A stretch of 64,000 bases of DNA from Dehalococcoidia bacterium (lineage in GTDB: Bacteria > Chloroflexota > Dehalococcoidia > SM23-28-2 > HRBIN24): the NCBI GenBank assembly GCA_025062275.1, contig JANXAP010000013.1:1-64000 (forward strand). Reading direction: 5' to 3'. Made by a program: the position numbers and the translations under genes. This document shows, one piece after another, positions 18,828-26,941 of this stretch. The notes beneath the pieces are model-generated. The model was not told where the DNA came from and did no database searches. It saw nothing but the letters and a program-made list of their open reading frames with translations. Within the stretch, counting starts at the first letter, position 1, and each line of letters begins with the position of its first letter.

Positions 18828-19313
18828 ATGGAGGAAATCCCCCTCGACCCAGATGCTGTAGTCAAGGCCGCCCTGGAAGCAGCCGACATCATGGCCAGTA
18901 TGGGCTACCACGGGCAGCATGGTAGCATACACTTGCTGGATCTGAGTCTGCAGAGCAACACGGTGACTGCCATCTTCCACAACCTCGTCGCCTGGCGTAT
19001 CAGCCAGCTAGACCCCAAGTGGCGCTTTCACCCGAGGGGCGGCTCCACCCCTGATCTGTCAACACCAGACGGCCGAGGCGTTCAGATTAAAACGACCAGC
19101 AACGCGAAGATTAAGGGCAACTTTGTCTCTCCGGGCGAGGGCTACTATATAGCGATAAAATACAAGCGGAAGAGCCCTCCGCTGCGAGGGATTGAGATCA
19201 AGGAAATCCTGATGGGTCAGCTACACGGGGACGACTGGGAGCGCCGACAGGGGACCCAGTGGGCCTTTTTGAAAAGGGAAGCGGAGCAGCGGCTAAGGAG
19301 GGTATATCCTTGA
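18828..19313 (+). CDS. Putative PD-(D/E)xK-type restriction endonuclease
   Basis: I do not recognise a named family, but the 161-residue protein looks like a small type II restriction enzyme. Residues ~66-83 read [11 protein letters not shown] followed by GVQIKTTSN, a PD-x(n)-QxK arrangement of the nuclease core with Gln in place of the usual Asp/Glu. A beta-rich segment YYIAIKYKR follows. The size is close to R.PvuII (157 residues). It overlaps a DNA methyltransferase gene by four bases (TTGA), the typical paired layout. Base composition is clearly lower in GC than the flanking ribosomal genes (one 60-base line inside is 50% GC), which points to acquisition by transfer. It starts 12 bases after nusG, so it probably rides the ribosomal-operon transcript. 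Confidence 0.6.
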   Translation: MEEIPLDPDAVVKAALEAADIMASMGYHGQHGSIHLLDLSLQSNTVTAIFHNLVAWRISQLDPKWRFHPRGGSTPDLSTPDGRGVQIKTTSNAKIKGNFVSPGEGYYIAIKYKRKSPPLRGIEIKEILMGQLHGDDWERRQGTQWAFLKREAEQRLRRVYP

Positions 19314-20182
19314 CGCCTGAGCCTTATGTGGCAGTGGACGGCATCCGCCTCTATCTGATGGATTGCTTAGAAGGAATGCGCGCTCTGCTTCCCGACGGCT
19401 CCGTCAGCGTCGTGGTGACTTCTCCTCCCTACAATATCGGCGCCAAATATGGCCGGTATGAAGACGCGCGCCCCCGCAAGGACTACTTGCATTGGATTGA
19501 GCTGGTGGCGCAAGAGGTGTGGCGCGTGCTGGAGCCAGAAGGGTCGTTCTTCCTCAACATGGGCAACAAGCCGAATGACCCCTGGATAGCTTGGGATGTC
19601 GCCAATCAGGTGCGTCCGTACATGGTGTTGCAGAACGTCATCCACTGGGTGAAGTCCATAGCGATAGAGAAGGAGGACCTGGGGAACTATCCCAATATCA
19701 GCGGCGATGTGGCTGTAGGCCATTACAAACCCATCACCAGCCCGCGCTTCCTGCATGACAACCATGAATTCATATTTCACTTCACCAAGACGGGACGTGT
19801 GGCTCTCGACCGGCTAGCGATCGGGGTGCCCTACCAAGACAAGTCGAACATCGGACGGTGGAAGATCGCGCAGCAGGACAAGCGGTGTCGCGGCAACACG
19901 TGGTTCATCCCCTATGAGACGATTCGCTCGCGAAAGCGGCAGAGGCCTCACCCGGCGACTTTTCCAGTCAAGCTACCTGAGATGTGCATTCGCCTACACG
20001 GGTTGGGTCGCACTCGACTGGTTCTGGATCCATTTATGGGCATCGGTGCCACGGCCTTAGCATGCATAAGGCTAGGCGTGCCCTGCGTCGGCTTCGAGAT
20101 AGACAGCGATTACTTGGACTGGGCTGGAGAGAGACTGCGCGAGGAGTGGGAACAGCGCCTGGCTCGTTCGCACCATTCATAA
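19310..20182 (+). CDS. DNA methyltransferase, beta class (probable N4-cytosine or N6-adenine)
   Basis: The 290-residue enzyme has the catalytic motif TSPPY at residues 37-41 near the N-terminus and the SAM-binding motif [17 protein letters not shown] near the C-terminus, followed by VGFEID. That motif order defines the beta class. SPPY is more common in N4-cytosine enzymes, but N6-adenine activity is not excluded. A target-recognition region lies between (residues ~90-215). The TTG at 19310 is preferred because it overlaps the nuclease stop (TTGA) and has an AAGGAGGG site ten bases upstream; a longer frame begins at 19259 without such a site. It would protect host DNA from the neighbouring nuclease. 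Confidence 0.88.
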   Translation: MTPEPYVAVDGIRLYLMDCLEGMRALLPDGSVSVVVTSPPYNIGAKYGRYEDARPRKDYLHWIELVAQEVWRVLEPEGSFFLNMGNKPNDPWIAWDVANQVRPYMVLQNVIHWVKSIAIEKEDLGNYPNISGDVAVGHYKPITSPRFLHDNHEFIFHFTKTGRVALDRLAIGVPYQDKSNIGRWKIAQQDKRCRGNTWFIPYETIRSRKRQRPHPATFPVKLPEMCIRLHGLGRTRLVLDPFMGIGATALACIRLGVPCVGFEIDSDYLDWAGERLREEWEQRLARSHHS

Positions 20183-20243
20183 GCGTGTGGTCGGGTCTCA
20201 AGCCCAGTTGACATTGATTGCAGACTAGCGTGGGTGAGCAGAC

Positions 20244-20669
20244 ATGGCCAAGAAGGTGCGCGCGGTAGTCAAGCTGCAGCTGGAGGCGGGCAAGGCCACG
20301 CCCGCCCCGCCCGTGGGGCCCGCCCTGGGCCAGCACGGCGTCAACATCATGGCCTTCGTCAAGGAATACAACGAGCGCACCGCTGCCCAGGCCGGCAGCA
20401 TCGTGCCGGTGGAGATCACCATCTACGAGGACCGCTCCTTCACCTTCGTCCTCAAGACCCCGCCCGTCTCCGACCTGATCAAGAAGGAGCTGGGCATCGA
20501 GTCGGGCTCGGCCAACCCCAAACGGGACAAGGTGGGGCGCCTCACTCGCGAGCAGGTGCGCCGCATCGCCGAAGTGAAGATGAAAGACCTGAACACCACC
20601 GACATTGAGGCCGCCATGCGCATGGTGGAGGGCACCGCCCGCTCCATGGGCGTGGAGGTGGCCGACTAG
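20244..20669 (+). CDS. rplK: Ribosomal protein uL11
   Basis: The 141-residue protein begins with [29 protein letters not shown], the L11 hallmark, and has the C-terminal rRNA-binding domain with [18 protein letters not shown]. It forms the GTPase-associated stalk base with 23S rRNA and the L10 stalk. It is separated from nusG by the restriction-modification cassette, and rplA follows after 10 bases. A TTGACA hexamer lies at ~20210 without a convincing -10, so whether it has its own promoter is unclear. Confidence 0.97.
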   Translation: MAKKVRAVVKLQLEAGKATPAPPVGPALGQHGVNIMAFVKEYNERTAAQAGSIVPVEITIYEDRSFTFVLKTPPVSDLIKKELGIESGSANPKRDKVGRLTREQVRRIAEVKMKDLNTTDIEAAMRMVEGTARSMGVEVAD

Positions 20670-20679
20670 GAGGGACAGC

Positions 20680-21402
20680 ATGGCCAGACGGGGCAAGAAG
20701 TATCTGATGGCGCGGGCGCAGGTAGACCGCACCCGCACCTACACCCCCCAGGAGGCCATCGAGCTGCTGAAGCAGGTCTCCTACGCCCGCTTCGACGAGA
20801 CGGTGGAGCTGCACGTGCGCACCACCCTCGACCCCCGCCACGCCGACCAGCAGCTGCGCAGCTCGGTGGTGCTGCCCCACGGCCTGGGCCGGCAGGTGCG
20901 GGTGCTGGTCTTCGCCGAGGGCGAGGCGGCCCGCATCGCTCAGGAGGCGGGGGCCGATTACGTGGGTAGCGACGACCTGATACGTCGTATCGAGGGCGGC
21001 TGGCTCGAGTTCGATGTGGCCCTGGCTACCCGCGACGTGATGGGCAAGGTCTCGCGCCTGGGCCGCGTCCTGGGCCCCAGGGGCCTCATGCCCAACCCCA
21101 GGGCCGGCACTGTGGTGGACCCGGAGGACCTGCCCCGGGCCATACGCGACGCCAAGCAGGGCCGGGTGGAGTTCCGGCTGGACCGCACCGCCCTTCTGCA
21201 CATCCCCATCGGCAAGCTCTCCTTCCCCACCCAGGCGCTGCTGGAGAACCTGGCCGCCGTGGTGGAGGCCATCCAGCGGGCCCGCCCGCCCGGGGCCAAG
21301 GGACAGTTCATCCGCGCCATGACCCTCACCAGCACGATGGGCCCCGGCATCAAGCTGGACCTGTCAGCCACCCTCTCACTGCCCCAGCTGGTGGCCGTGT
21401 AG
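20680..21402 (+). CDS. rplA: Ribosomal protein uL1
   Basis: The 240-residue protein has [26 protein letters not shown], the [15 protein letters not shown] signature (residues ~126-140), and the C-terminal half of domain I. L1 builds the mobile stalk at the E site and in many bacteria represses translation of the rplK-rplA mRNA. The ATG at 20680 follows an AGGAGGGA site and lies 10 bases after rplK. The usual next genes rplJ and rplL are absent; a metallo-beta-lactamase-fold gene follows instead. Confidence 0.97.
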   Translation: MARRGKKYLMARAQVDRTRTYTPQEAIELLKQVSYARFDETVELHVRTTLDPRHADQQLRSSVVLPHGLGRQVRVLVFAEGEAARIAQEAGADYVGSDDLIRRIEGGWLEFDVALATRDVMGKVSRLGRVLGPRGLMPNPRAGTVVDPEDLPRAIRDAKQGRVEFRLDRTALLHIPIGKLSFPTQALLENLAAVVEAIQRARPPGAKGQFIRAMTLTSTMGPGIKLDLSATLSLPQLVAV

Positions 21403-21420
21403 GCCGCCCCACCTCCAAGG

Positions 21421-21529
21421 TGTTATACTGTCCTCATCCCCCCAGGGGGCACCGAGAGGGGATGAGGCAGGGCCGAGGGCTAGCCCCCGCTCTACCCTCC
21501 CGCAGGCCGCACCGACAGAAAGGAGCGCC
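21421..21529 (+). promoter_or_regulatory. Structured intergenic region after rplA, with extended -10
   Basis: TG-T-TATACT (21421-21429) looks like an extended -10 for the MBL-fold gene. A perfect 10-bp hairpin CCTCATCCCC / GGGGATGAGG spans 21432-21467, and GGGCTAGCCC (21477-21486) is palindromic. The last motif, with its flank CCCCCG, recurs upstream of rpoB. The hairpin could end the rplA transcript or form a leader; there is no U-run. Confidence 0.4.
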
Positions 21530-22264
21530 ATGGCCAGGATCCACGAGATAGCGGAGGGCATCTACCGGATTTCGACCTTCCTCCAGGCCCCGACGCCCAA
21601 TGGCGGCATCACCTTCAACCAGTACCTCATCGTCGACCAGGAGCCGCTGCTGTGGCACACCGGCTCTCGCGGCATCTTCCCCGAGACCATCGAGGCGGTG
21701 CGAAAGGTTCTGGACCCGTCGCGACTGCGCTACATTTCCTGGTCTCACTGGGAGGCGGACGAGGCGGGGGCCCTGAACGAGTTCCTGCAGGCAGCACCCA
21801 ACGCCGAGCCCGTCTGCGGGCTGGTGGGCGCCATAGTCAATGTGGGCGACTTCTCCAGCCGCCGGCCACGGGTGGTCAACGATGACGAGGTGCTGGTCCT
21901 GGGCCGGAGGCGGCTGCGCTTCCTGATCACACCGCATGTGCCTCACAACTGGGATGCCATCCTCGCCTTCGAGGAGACGGAGGGCATCCTGCTGGCCAGC
22001 GACCTGTTCACCCACTTCGGCGACCCTCCGCCGGTGGTGGAAAGCGATGTGGTGGGGCCGTCCCTGGCCGCCGATGCCTTCATGCGCCAGAAGTGGCGCA
22101 CCACCTATTACCCGATAGGCCCCCACACGGCGCGCGTCTTCGACCGTCTGGAGGCGCTCAAGCCCCGGGTGGCGGCCTGCATGCACGGAGCCGCCTTCGC
22201 CGGCGATGTGGTGCGCGCCCTGCGCGACCTGAGGTCGGAGCTGTACCGGGGACTACAGACCTAG
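21530..22264 (+). CDS. MBL-fold protein with flavodiiron-type (ODP) metal site
   Basis: The 244-residue protein is a metallo-beta-lactamase-fold protein of the oxygen-binding/diiron (ODP) group. Likely metal ligands are His73, Glu75 and Asp77 (SHWEADEAG), His139 (TPHVPHNW), Asp158 (ASDLFTHFGD) and a C-terminal His (CMHGAAFAGD). The usual second His after the Asp in HxExDH is Glu here. There is no flavodoxin domain, so it is not a complete flavodiiron protein; stand-alone ODP proteins can serve as oxygen sensors or partner with separate flavoproteins. A flavin-reductase-fold gene lies convergent next to it. The ribosome site AAAGGAG is strong. Confidence 0.8.
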   Translation: MARIHEIAEGIYRISTFLQAPTPNGGITFNQYLIVDQEPLLWHTGSRGIFPETIEAVRKVLDPSRLRYISWSHWEADEAGALNEFLQAAPNAEPVCGLVGAIVNVGDFSSRRPRVVNDDEVLVLGRRRLRFLITPHVPHNWDAILAFEETEGILLASDLFTHFGDPPPVVESDVVGPSLAADAFMRQKWRTTYYPIGPHTARVFDRLEALKPRVAACMHGAAFAGDVVRALRDLRSELYRGLQT

Positions 22265-22271
22265 GGCCGCC

Positions 22272-22934
22272 TCACTCAGCGCCTTCGCGCTGGCGGCGCT
22301 CCCGTTCGCGGGCCTCCTCCTCCAGCCGCCGCTCCCGCTCCTCAGGGGTCTCGCCCAGCTGAATGGCCCCCTCCTCGTCGGTGCGGAGCTGCGCCTGCAG
22401 CCTCTCGCCCAGCACCCCGTACCACTCGCCACCCAGGTAGTGGAGGGGGCGGTAGGGGCGCTCTCCCACCAGCCACGTCTCGTCGAATGCCTCCCGCTCG
22501 GCCTGGACGGCCACCACCCGCCCCACGAAGAAGGTATGGTCGCCCAGGCGCAGCGCCTCCTCCAGGCCGCACTCGATCCAGGCCAGGCAGTGCTCCAGCA
22601 GGGGCGCCTCCACTCGGGAGGCGGGGAACGTGGGCAGCCTCGAGATGTCCAGCTTGGCCACGTCCCGCCCCGACACCACGCCGAAGTAGTGAGTGTGGTC
22701 CATCAGGTCGGGGCCGGGGATGTTGAGGGCGAACTCCTCGGCGAAGCGGATCAGCTCGTGCGTGTGTCGGGACGGGTGCACCGCCACGCCGATGAGGGGC
22801 GGCCGCCGAGACACCGGCGTCAGCCAGATGACGGGCGTCACATCCGTCTGGTCCCGCCAGCGGACCGTCAGAAGACAGACAGGCCCGCCGATGACCAGGC
22901 GCAGGGCGTCCAGGACGTCCAGCTCCCTTCGCAT
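22272..22934 (-). CDS. Flavin reductase-like FMN-binding protein
   Basis: The 220-residue protein has the split-barrel flavin reductase domain: GGPVCLLTVRW, TDVTPVIWLTPVSRRPPLIGVAVHPSRHTHELI, a central EEFALNIPG segment and GDHTFFVGRVVAVQ. Such proteins bind FMN and often reduce it with NAD(P)H for a partner oxygenase. A charged C-terminal tail of ~30 residues (ETPEERERRLEEEARERE) is extra. The start at 22934 has a GAGGAG site. It is convergent with the MBL-fold gene (7-base gap), so joint regulation is not shown. Confidence 0.82.
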   Translation of the reverse strand: MRRELDVLDALRLVIGGPVCLLTVRWRDQTDVTPVIWLTPVSRRPPLIGVAVHPSRHTHELIRFAEEFALNIPGPDLMDHTHYFGVVSGRDVAKLDISRLPTFPASRVEAPLLEHCLAWIECGLEEALRLGDHTFFVGRVVAVQAEREAFDETWLVGERPYRPLHYLGGEWYGVLGERLQAQLRTDEEGAIQLGETPEERERRLEEEARERERRQREGAE

Positions 22935-22987
22935 CGCTCCTCACCCGTTTAGGGATTATGGGACAGAAGGCCGGCCTAGGCCAGCGG

Positions 22988-23971
22988 CTACAGCCAGCCG
23001 CGGTGCCTGAAGAAGAGGGCCATGCCCAGCCCCAGGGCCGCCATGGCTCCCACCACCGTCGGGAAGCCCCAGCCGCTCTCGAAAGGGGGCCACACACGGT
23101 GGGCGAAGTTCATGCCGTAGATCCCCGAAAGGAGGGTCAGAGGCAGGAATATGGTGGCCACCGCCGTCAGAACCTTCATCACCTCGTTCAGGCGGTTGGA
23201 GACCACCGTCAGGTAGGTGTTGAGGGCGCTGTCGGTCAGGTCGCGCAGGGCCTCTATGAGATATTCGGTGCGCACCAGGTGGTCGTAGATGTCGCGAAAG
23301 TAGATATTGGCCTCGGGCCGCACCAGCTGCGGGAACTCGGGGCGCGAGAGGCGGGCCAGCAGCTCCCGCTGGGGCACCGTCAACCGTCGCAGGTGAAGGG
23401 CGTTGCCCCTCAGCCTCAGCACTCGCTCCAGCAGCCCCGCCCTCTGGCCAGCCAGGGCCTCCGCCTCCAGTCGGTCCAGGGCCTCCTCCATGGCATCGAT
23501 GCAGGGCAGGTAGTCGTCCACCAGGCGGTCAAGGATGGCATGCAGCAGCCAGTCGGGGCCTCGGCGCAGGGGCAGGCCGTCCTCCAGACAGCGCTGTCGG
23601 ATGCCATCCAGGGCCGGCAGCGGCCCGTGGTGACAGGAAACGACATAGCTGCGGCCCAGGTACAGGCACACCTCGCGGGTGGACACCTGGCCGAAGGTCT
23701 CGTAATCGCCCAGCGCATGGAAGACGATGAAGATGTAGTCGTCATGCTCGTCCAGCTTGGGAGGGTTGGTCTCAGCTGTAAGAGCGTCCTCGACGGTCAA
23801 AGGGTGGAAACGAAAGACCCGCGACAGCACCTCCTCCGCCTCGGCAGCGTCCTCGTAGGTGTCCAGGTCCACCCACAACCGCTGGCCCGAGGCCAGCGCC
23901 TCCCGCAAGGCGTCCAGCCCCTCCAGAGGGTGAGCCGCCCCGTCGTCGCCGACGGCCAGTGCCTGCAGCAT
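22988..23971 (-). CDS. corA: CorA family magnesium/cobalt transporter
   Basis: The protein has 327 residues from the ATG at 23971. The N-terminal cytoplasmic domain contains FHPLTVEDALTAETNPPKLDEHDDYIFIVFHAL, followed by the long stalk helix and two C-terminal membrane helices with the selectivity motif YGMNFAH between them. CorA pentamers conduct Mg2+. An ATG at 23989 is also possible, but a TAAAAT box overlaps it. The gene is divergent from the DUF72 gene. The window also encodes MgtE, so two unrelated Mg2+ channels are present within 6 kb. Confidence 0.93.
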   Translation of the reverse strand: MLQALAVGDDGAAHPLEGLDALREALASGQRLWVDLDTYEDAAEAEEVLSRVFRFHPLTVEDALTAETNPPKLDEHDDYIFIVFHALGDYETFGQVSTREVCLYLGRSYVVSCHHGPLPALDGIRQRCLEDGLPLRRGPDWLLHAILDRLVDDYLPCIDAMEEALDRLEAEALAGQRAGLLERVLRLRGNALHLRRLTVPQRELLARLSRPEFPQLVRPEANIYFRDIYDHLVRTEYLIEALRDLTDSALNTYLTVVSNRLNEVMKVLTAVATIFLPLTLLSGIYGMNFAHRVWPPFESGWGFPTVVGAMAALGLGMALFFRHRGWL

Positions 23972-23987
23972 GGCAGAGCTCAGCGCC

Positions 23988-24022
23988 ATTTTAGCGCCTG
24001 TGGCCGCCGGAACTGGTAAAAT
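23988..24022. promoter_or_regulatory. Divergent -10 boxes between corA and the DUF72 gene
   Basis: TAAAAT occurs on the minus strand at 23988-23993 and on the plus strand at 24017-24022, each 10-16 bases before a start codon (23971 and 24033). No good -35 hexamers are seen, so this is tentative. Confidence 0.35.
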
Positions 24023-24032
24023 GGCTCCGGCG

Positions 24033-24959
24033 ATGGCGGCGCGGGTGTTGGTGGGCACATGCTCCTGGACCGACAAGACCCTCCTGGAGAGCGGCTGGTA
24101 TCCCCCCGAGGCCCGCACCCCTGCCGACCGCCTGCGCTACTATGCGCTCCACTTCCCCATCGTGGAGGTGGACAGCTCCTATTACGCCCTGCCCAGCCCG
24201 CGCAACGCCCTCCTCTGGGCCCAGCGCACCCCCGACGCCTTCGTGTTCGACGTGAAGGCTTTCGCCCTGTTCACACACCACCCGACGCCGCCCAGGAGCC
24301 TGCCCCGCGATATCCATGACGCCCTCCCGCCGGAGCTGAAGGAGAAGCGCAACCTCTACTACCGCGACCTGCCGACCGAACTCACCGACGAGCTTTGGCG
24401 GCGCTTCGTCCAGTCCCTGGAGCCGCTGGCGATGGCAGGCAAGCTGGGCGTGGTCCTCTTTCAGTTTCCTCCCTGGTTCCAGCCGCGACGCGAGTCGCGG
24501 CAATACATCGCCTCCCTGCGCGAACGGCTGCCCGACTTCCAGGTGGCGGTGGAGTTCCGGCAGGCCCGCTGGCTGGCCGACGAACGGGACCGACAGCAGA
24601 CCCTGCGCTTCCTGCGGGAGCACCGCCTGCCCCTGGCCTGCGTGGACGAGCCCCAGGGCTTCTCCTCCAGCGTGCCGCCCCTGGCGGAGGTCACGGCGCC
24701 CGTAGCCGTGGTCCGGTTCCATGGCCGCAACGCCGAGACATGGGAGGCCAGGGGCCTCACCACGGCCGAGCGCTTCAACTACCTCTACTCTCCAGAGGAG
24801 TTGGGGGAGTGGGTGCCTCGCATCCGTCACATGGCCCAGGAGGCGGAAGAGGTGCACGTGCTCTTCAACAACTGCTACCGCGATTATGCCGTGCGCAATG
24901 CCCGCCAGATGGCCCAGGCCCTGGGCCAGCCGGCGGGGCCTCAGGGGCCGCTCCTCTGA
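24033..24959 (+). CDS. DUF72 family protein (YecE-like)
   Basis: The 308-residue protein has the DUF72 signature: VLVGTCSWTDKTLLESGWYPPEA at the start, YALHFPIVEVDSSYYALPS, GVVLFQFPPWF, AVEFRQARWL and the C-terminal VHVLFNNCYRDYAVRNARQM. The fold is a TIM-barrel resembling sugar-phosphate enzymes; the biochemical role is unknown. The ATG at 24033 follows a possible -10 by ten bases and lacks a ribosome site, suggesting a short or absent leader; ATG codons at 23970 and 24021 are in frame. It precedes an SRPBCC gene. Confidence 0.85.
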   Translation: MAARVLVGTCSWTDKTLLESGWYPPEARTPADRLRYYALHFPIVEVDSSYYALPSPRNALLWAQRTPDAFVFDVKAFALFTHHPTPPRSLPRDIHDALPPELKEKRNLYYRDLPTELTDELWRRFVQSLEPLAMAGKLGVVLFQFPPWFQPRRESRQYIASLRERLPDFQVAVEFRQARWLADERDRQQTLRFLREHRLPLACVDEPQGFSSSVPPLAEVTAPVAVVRFHGRNAETWEARGLTTAERFNYLYSPEELGEWVPRIRHMAQEAEEVHVLFNNCYRDYAVRNARQMAQALGQPAGPQGPLL

Positions 24960-24999
24960 CGCTGGCGGACAGCCATTCCCGCAGCTACACTGGTGAACG

Positions 25000-25455
25000 G
25001 TGAGGGTCTACACCTTCCTCAGCGAGCTGTGGCTCCCGTTACCGCCCGAGGACGTATTCCCCTTCTTCGCTGAAGCCCGCAACCTGGAAAAGATAACTCC
25101 TCCCTGGCTCAGCTTCCGCGTGCTGGGCCAGCGACCGCCGGAAATGGGTGCAGGCACCGTCATCGACTATCGCCTGCGACTGCATGGCCTGCCCCTGCGG
25201 TGGCAGAGCGAGATCACCGTCTGGGACCCGCCCCGACGCTTCGTGGACGTGCAGCGCCGCGGCCCTTACCGGCTGTGGGAACACGAGCACCTCTTCCTGC
25301 CCCGCGACAGCGGGACCCTGGTCCAGGACCGGGTGCGCTACGCGGTGCCGGGCGGTCCCTTGCTGGCACCTGTGGTGGAGCGTCTGCTGGTGCGTCCCGA
25401 TCTGGAGCGGATCTTCGCTTACCGCCGTCAGCGCCTGAAGCAGATCTTCGGCTGA
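25000..25455 (+). CDS. SRPBCC (START-like) family protein
   Basis: The 151-residue protein starts with GTG and covers one helix-grip domain: FLSELWLPLPPEDVFPFFAEARNLEKITPPWL, GAGTVIDYRLRLHGLPLRWQSEITVWDPPRRFVDVQRRGPYRLWEHEHLF, and the closing helix RPDLERIFAYRRQRLKQI. These ~150-residue proteins bind hydrophobic ligands in a central cavity; similar ones are annotated as CDP-paratose-epimerase-associated or SulA-like domains. The ligand is unknown. It is followed after 13 bases by the MEMO-like gene and is probably co-transcribed with it. Confidence 0.8.
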   Translation: MRVYTFLSELWLPLPPEDVFPFFAEARNLEKITPPWLSFRVLGQRPPEMGAGTVIDYRLRLHGLPLRWQSEITVWDPPRRFVDVQRRGPYRLWEHEHLFLPRDSGTLVQDRVRYAVPGGPLLAPVVERLLVRPDLERIFAYRRQRLKQIFG

Positions 25456-25468
25456 GGGCGAGCAGGCC

Positions 25469-26692
25469 ATGGATGGTGCTCCTCCCCGGGTCGGCCCGCG
25501 CCTGCGCCCCCTGGACGTGCGCCTGTTCGGACAGGGCAGCCAGGCCGTCTACTACCTGCGGGACCCCCTGGGCCTGTCGCCAGAGGACACCTTCCTGCCC
25601 GCCTGGTTGGGGCCGCTACTGGCCCTGATGGACGGCTCCCGCGACCTACCCCAGCTCCAGGCGGCCTTCCAGCTCCTCACCGGCCGATACCTGCCCATGT
25701 CACAGCTGGAGTCGCTGGTGCGGGAGCTGGAGGAGAGGCTGCTGCTGGAAGGCCCCCAACTGGAGGCAGCCCTGCGCCGCGCTCTCGACGAATACCGCTC
25801 GGCGCCGCACCGTCCGCCTGCCCTCGCCGGCAAGGTCTACCCCGCCGACCCGGAGGAGCTGTCGCGAACGCTGGACGACTACTGCGCCCGGGCCGGCCCG
25901 CCGCCGTCCCTGTCAGCGATGGCGCAGGTGGCCGGCGTCATCAGCCCCCACATCGACTACGGCCGTGGGTGGCGCACCTACGCCCTGACCTGGCAGGCTG
26001 CCGCCGAGGCCTGTCGCCGGGCAGAGGTGGCAGTCGTCTTCGGAACCGACCACGGCGGCAGCCCCGGCCGCCTCACGCCCACTCGCCAGAGCTACGCCAC
26101 GCCCTTCGGCGTCCTTCCCACCGACGCTGAGGCTGTGAGGGCCCTGACCGACGCCCTGGGGGAGGAAGAGGCCTTCGCCGAGGAGCTGCACCACCGCGGC
26201 GAGCACTCCATCGAACTGCCCCTCGTCTGGCTCCACTATCTGCGCGGCGGTGAGCCGTTGCCGGTGGTGCCCGTCCTCTGCGGCGGCCTCCTGCATGCCG
26301 GTGCAGAGGCGCGGGAGCGGATAGAGGCGGCATTGGCGGCCCTGTCCCAGCACCTGGCGGGGAAGAGGGCGCTGCTGGTGGCGGGGGCCGACCTGGCCCA
26401 CGTGGGGCCGGCCTTCGGCGACCCGACGCCCTACGACCTGGCAGACCGCCTCCGCCTGCGAGGCGCAGATGCCCGTCTGCTGGCGGCTATCGAAGCCGCC
26501 GACGCCGAAGCGTTCCTGACCACAGTGGCCACCGAAAACGACCGCTACCGCATCTGCGGCCTTGCGCCCATCTACATGGCCCTGCGGCTGTTGGCGGGCT
26601 GCCAGGGGCGGTCCATGGGCTACGACCAGTGTCCCGCCGACCCCGAGGGCGGCTCCCTGGTGTCGGTGGTCGGGGCAGTCCTTTGGCGCTGA
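25469..26692 (+). CDS. AmmeMemoRadiSam system protein B (MEMO1 family)
   Basis: The 407-residue protein has a ~150-residue N-terminal region (LRPLDVRLFGQGSQAVYYLRDPLGLS onward) and a C-terminal MEMO domain: GVISPHIDYGRGW with the metal-binding His, VVFGTDHGG, REHSIELPLVWLHYL-type HHRGEHSIELPL, and DLAHVGPAFGD. MEMO proteins share a fold with extradiol dioxygenases; the bacterial group occurs with AmmeMemoRadiSam A and a radical SAM protein, neither of which is in this window. Function is unsettled. The N-terminal part looks like a PqqD-like or winged-helix region (DLPQLQAAFQLLTGRYLPMSQLESLVRELEERLLL), which is common in this subgroup. Confidence 0.82.
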   Translation: MDGAPPRVGPRLRPLDVRLFGQGSQAVYYLRDPLGLSPEDTFLPAWLGPLLALMDGSRDLPQLQAAFQLLTGRYLPMSQLESLVRELEERLLLEGPQLEAALRRALDEYRSAPHRPPALAGKVYPADPEELSRTLDDYCARAGPPPSLSAMAQVAGVISPHIDYGRGWRTYALTWQAAAEACRRAEVAVVFGTDHGGSPGRLTPTRQSYATPFGVLPTDAEAVRALTDALGEEEAFAEELHHRGEHSIELPLVWLHYLRGGEPLPVVPVLCGGLLHAGAEARERIEAALAALSQHLAGKRALLVAGADLAHVGPAFGDPTPYDLADRLRLRGADARLLAAIEAADAEAFLTTVATENDRYRICGLAPIYMALRLLAGCQGRSMGYDQCPADPEGGSLVSVVGAVLWR

Positions 26693-26741
26693 GGAGACGC
26701 AGGCGGAGGCGGAGGCCTGGCCCGGCACCGACCTCCGTCGT

Positions 26742-26818
26742 TGGCGCCCCCGGCAGGACTCGAACCCGCAGCCTCCTGGTCCGAAGCCAGGCGCTCTGTC
26801 CAGTTGAGCTACGGGGGC
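26742..26818 (-). tRNA. tRNA-Arg (anticodon TCG)
   Basis: Acceptor GCCCCCG / CGGGGGC, anticodon loop CTTCGGA, discriminator G, encoded CCA. Upstream on the minus strand TACACT (near 26832) is a likely -10 with a weak TTATCG 17 bases further. Confidence 0.95.
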
Positions 26819-26941
26819 GCCCTCGCTCCAGTGTAGCATCCTGCCAAACCGTCGATAAGGGCCACAGACCCGCGCCGTGCCGCCCCGCGTTGTAAGGCCC
26901 TGGACGGTGTGGTCAAATAGGGATGCGGAGGGGCAGGGAAG

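Noticed and set aside
20207-20240. Promoter for rplK from TTGACA near 20210
   Set aside because: No acceptable -10 occurs 16-19 bases downstream.
21403-21529. L10 leader RNA downstream of rplA
   Set aside because: The position would fit, but rplJ does not follow and the hairpins do not show the kink-turn pattern.
26819-26941. M-box magnesium riboswitch before mgtE
   Set aside because: The stretch is short, and none of the conserved M-box segments was found.
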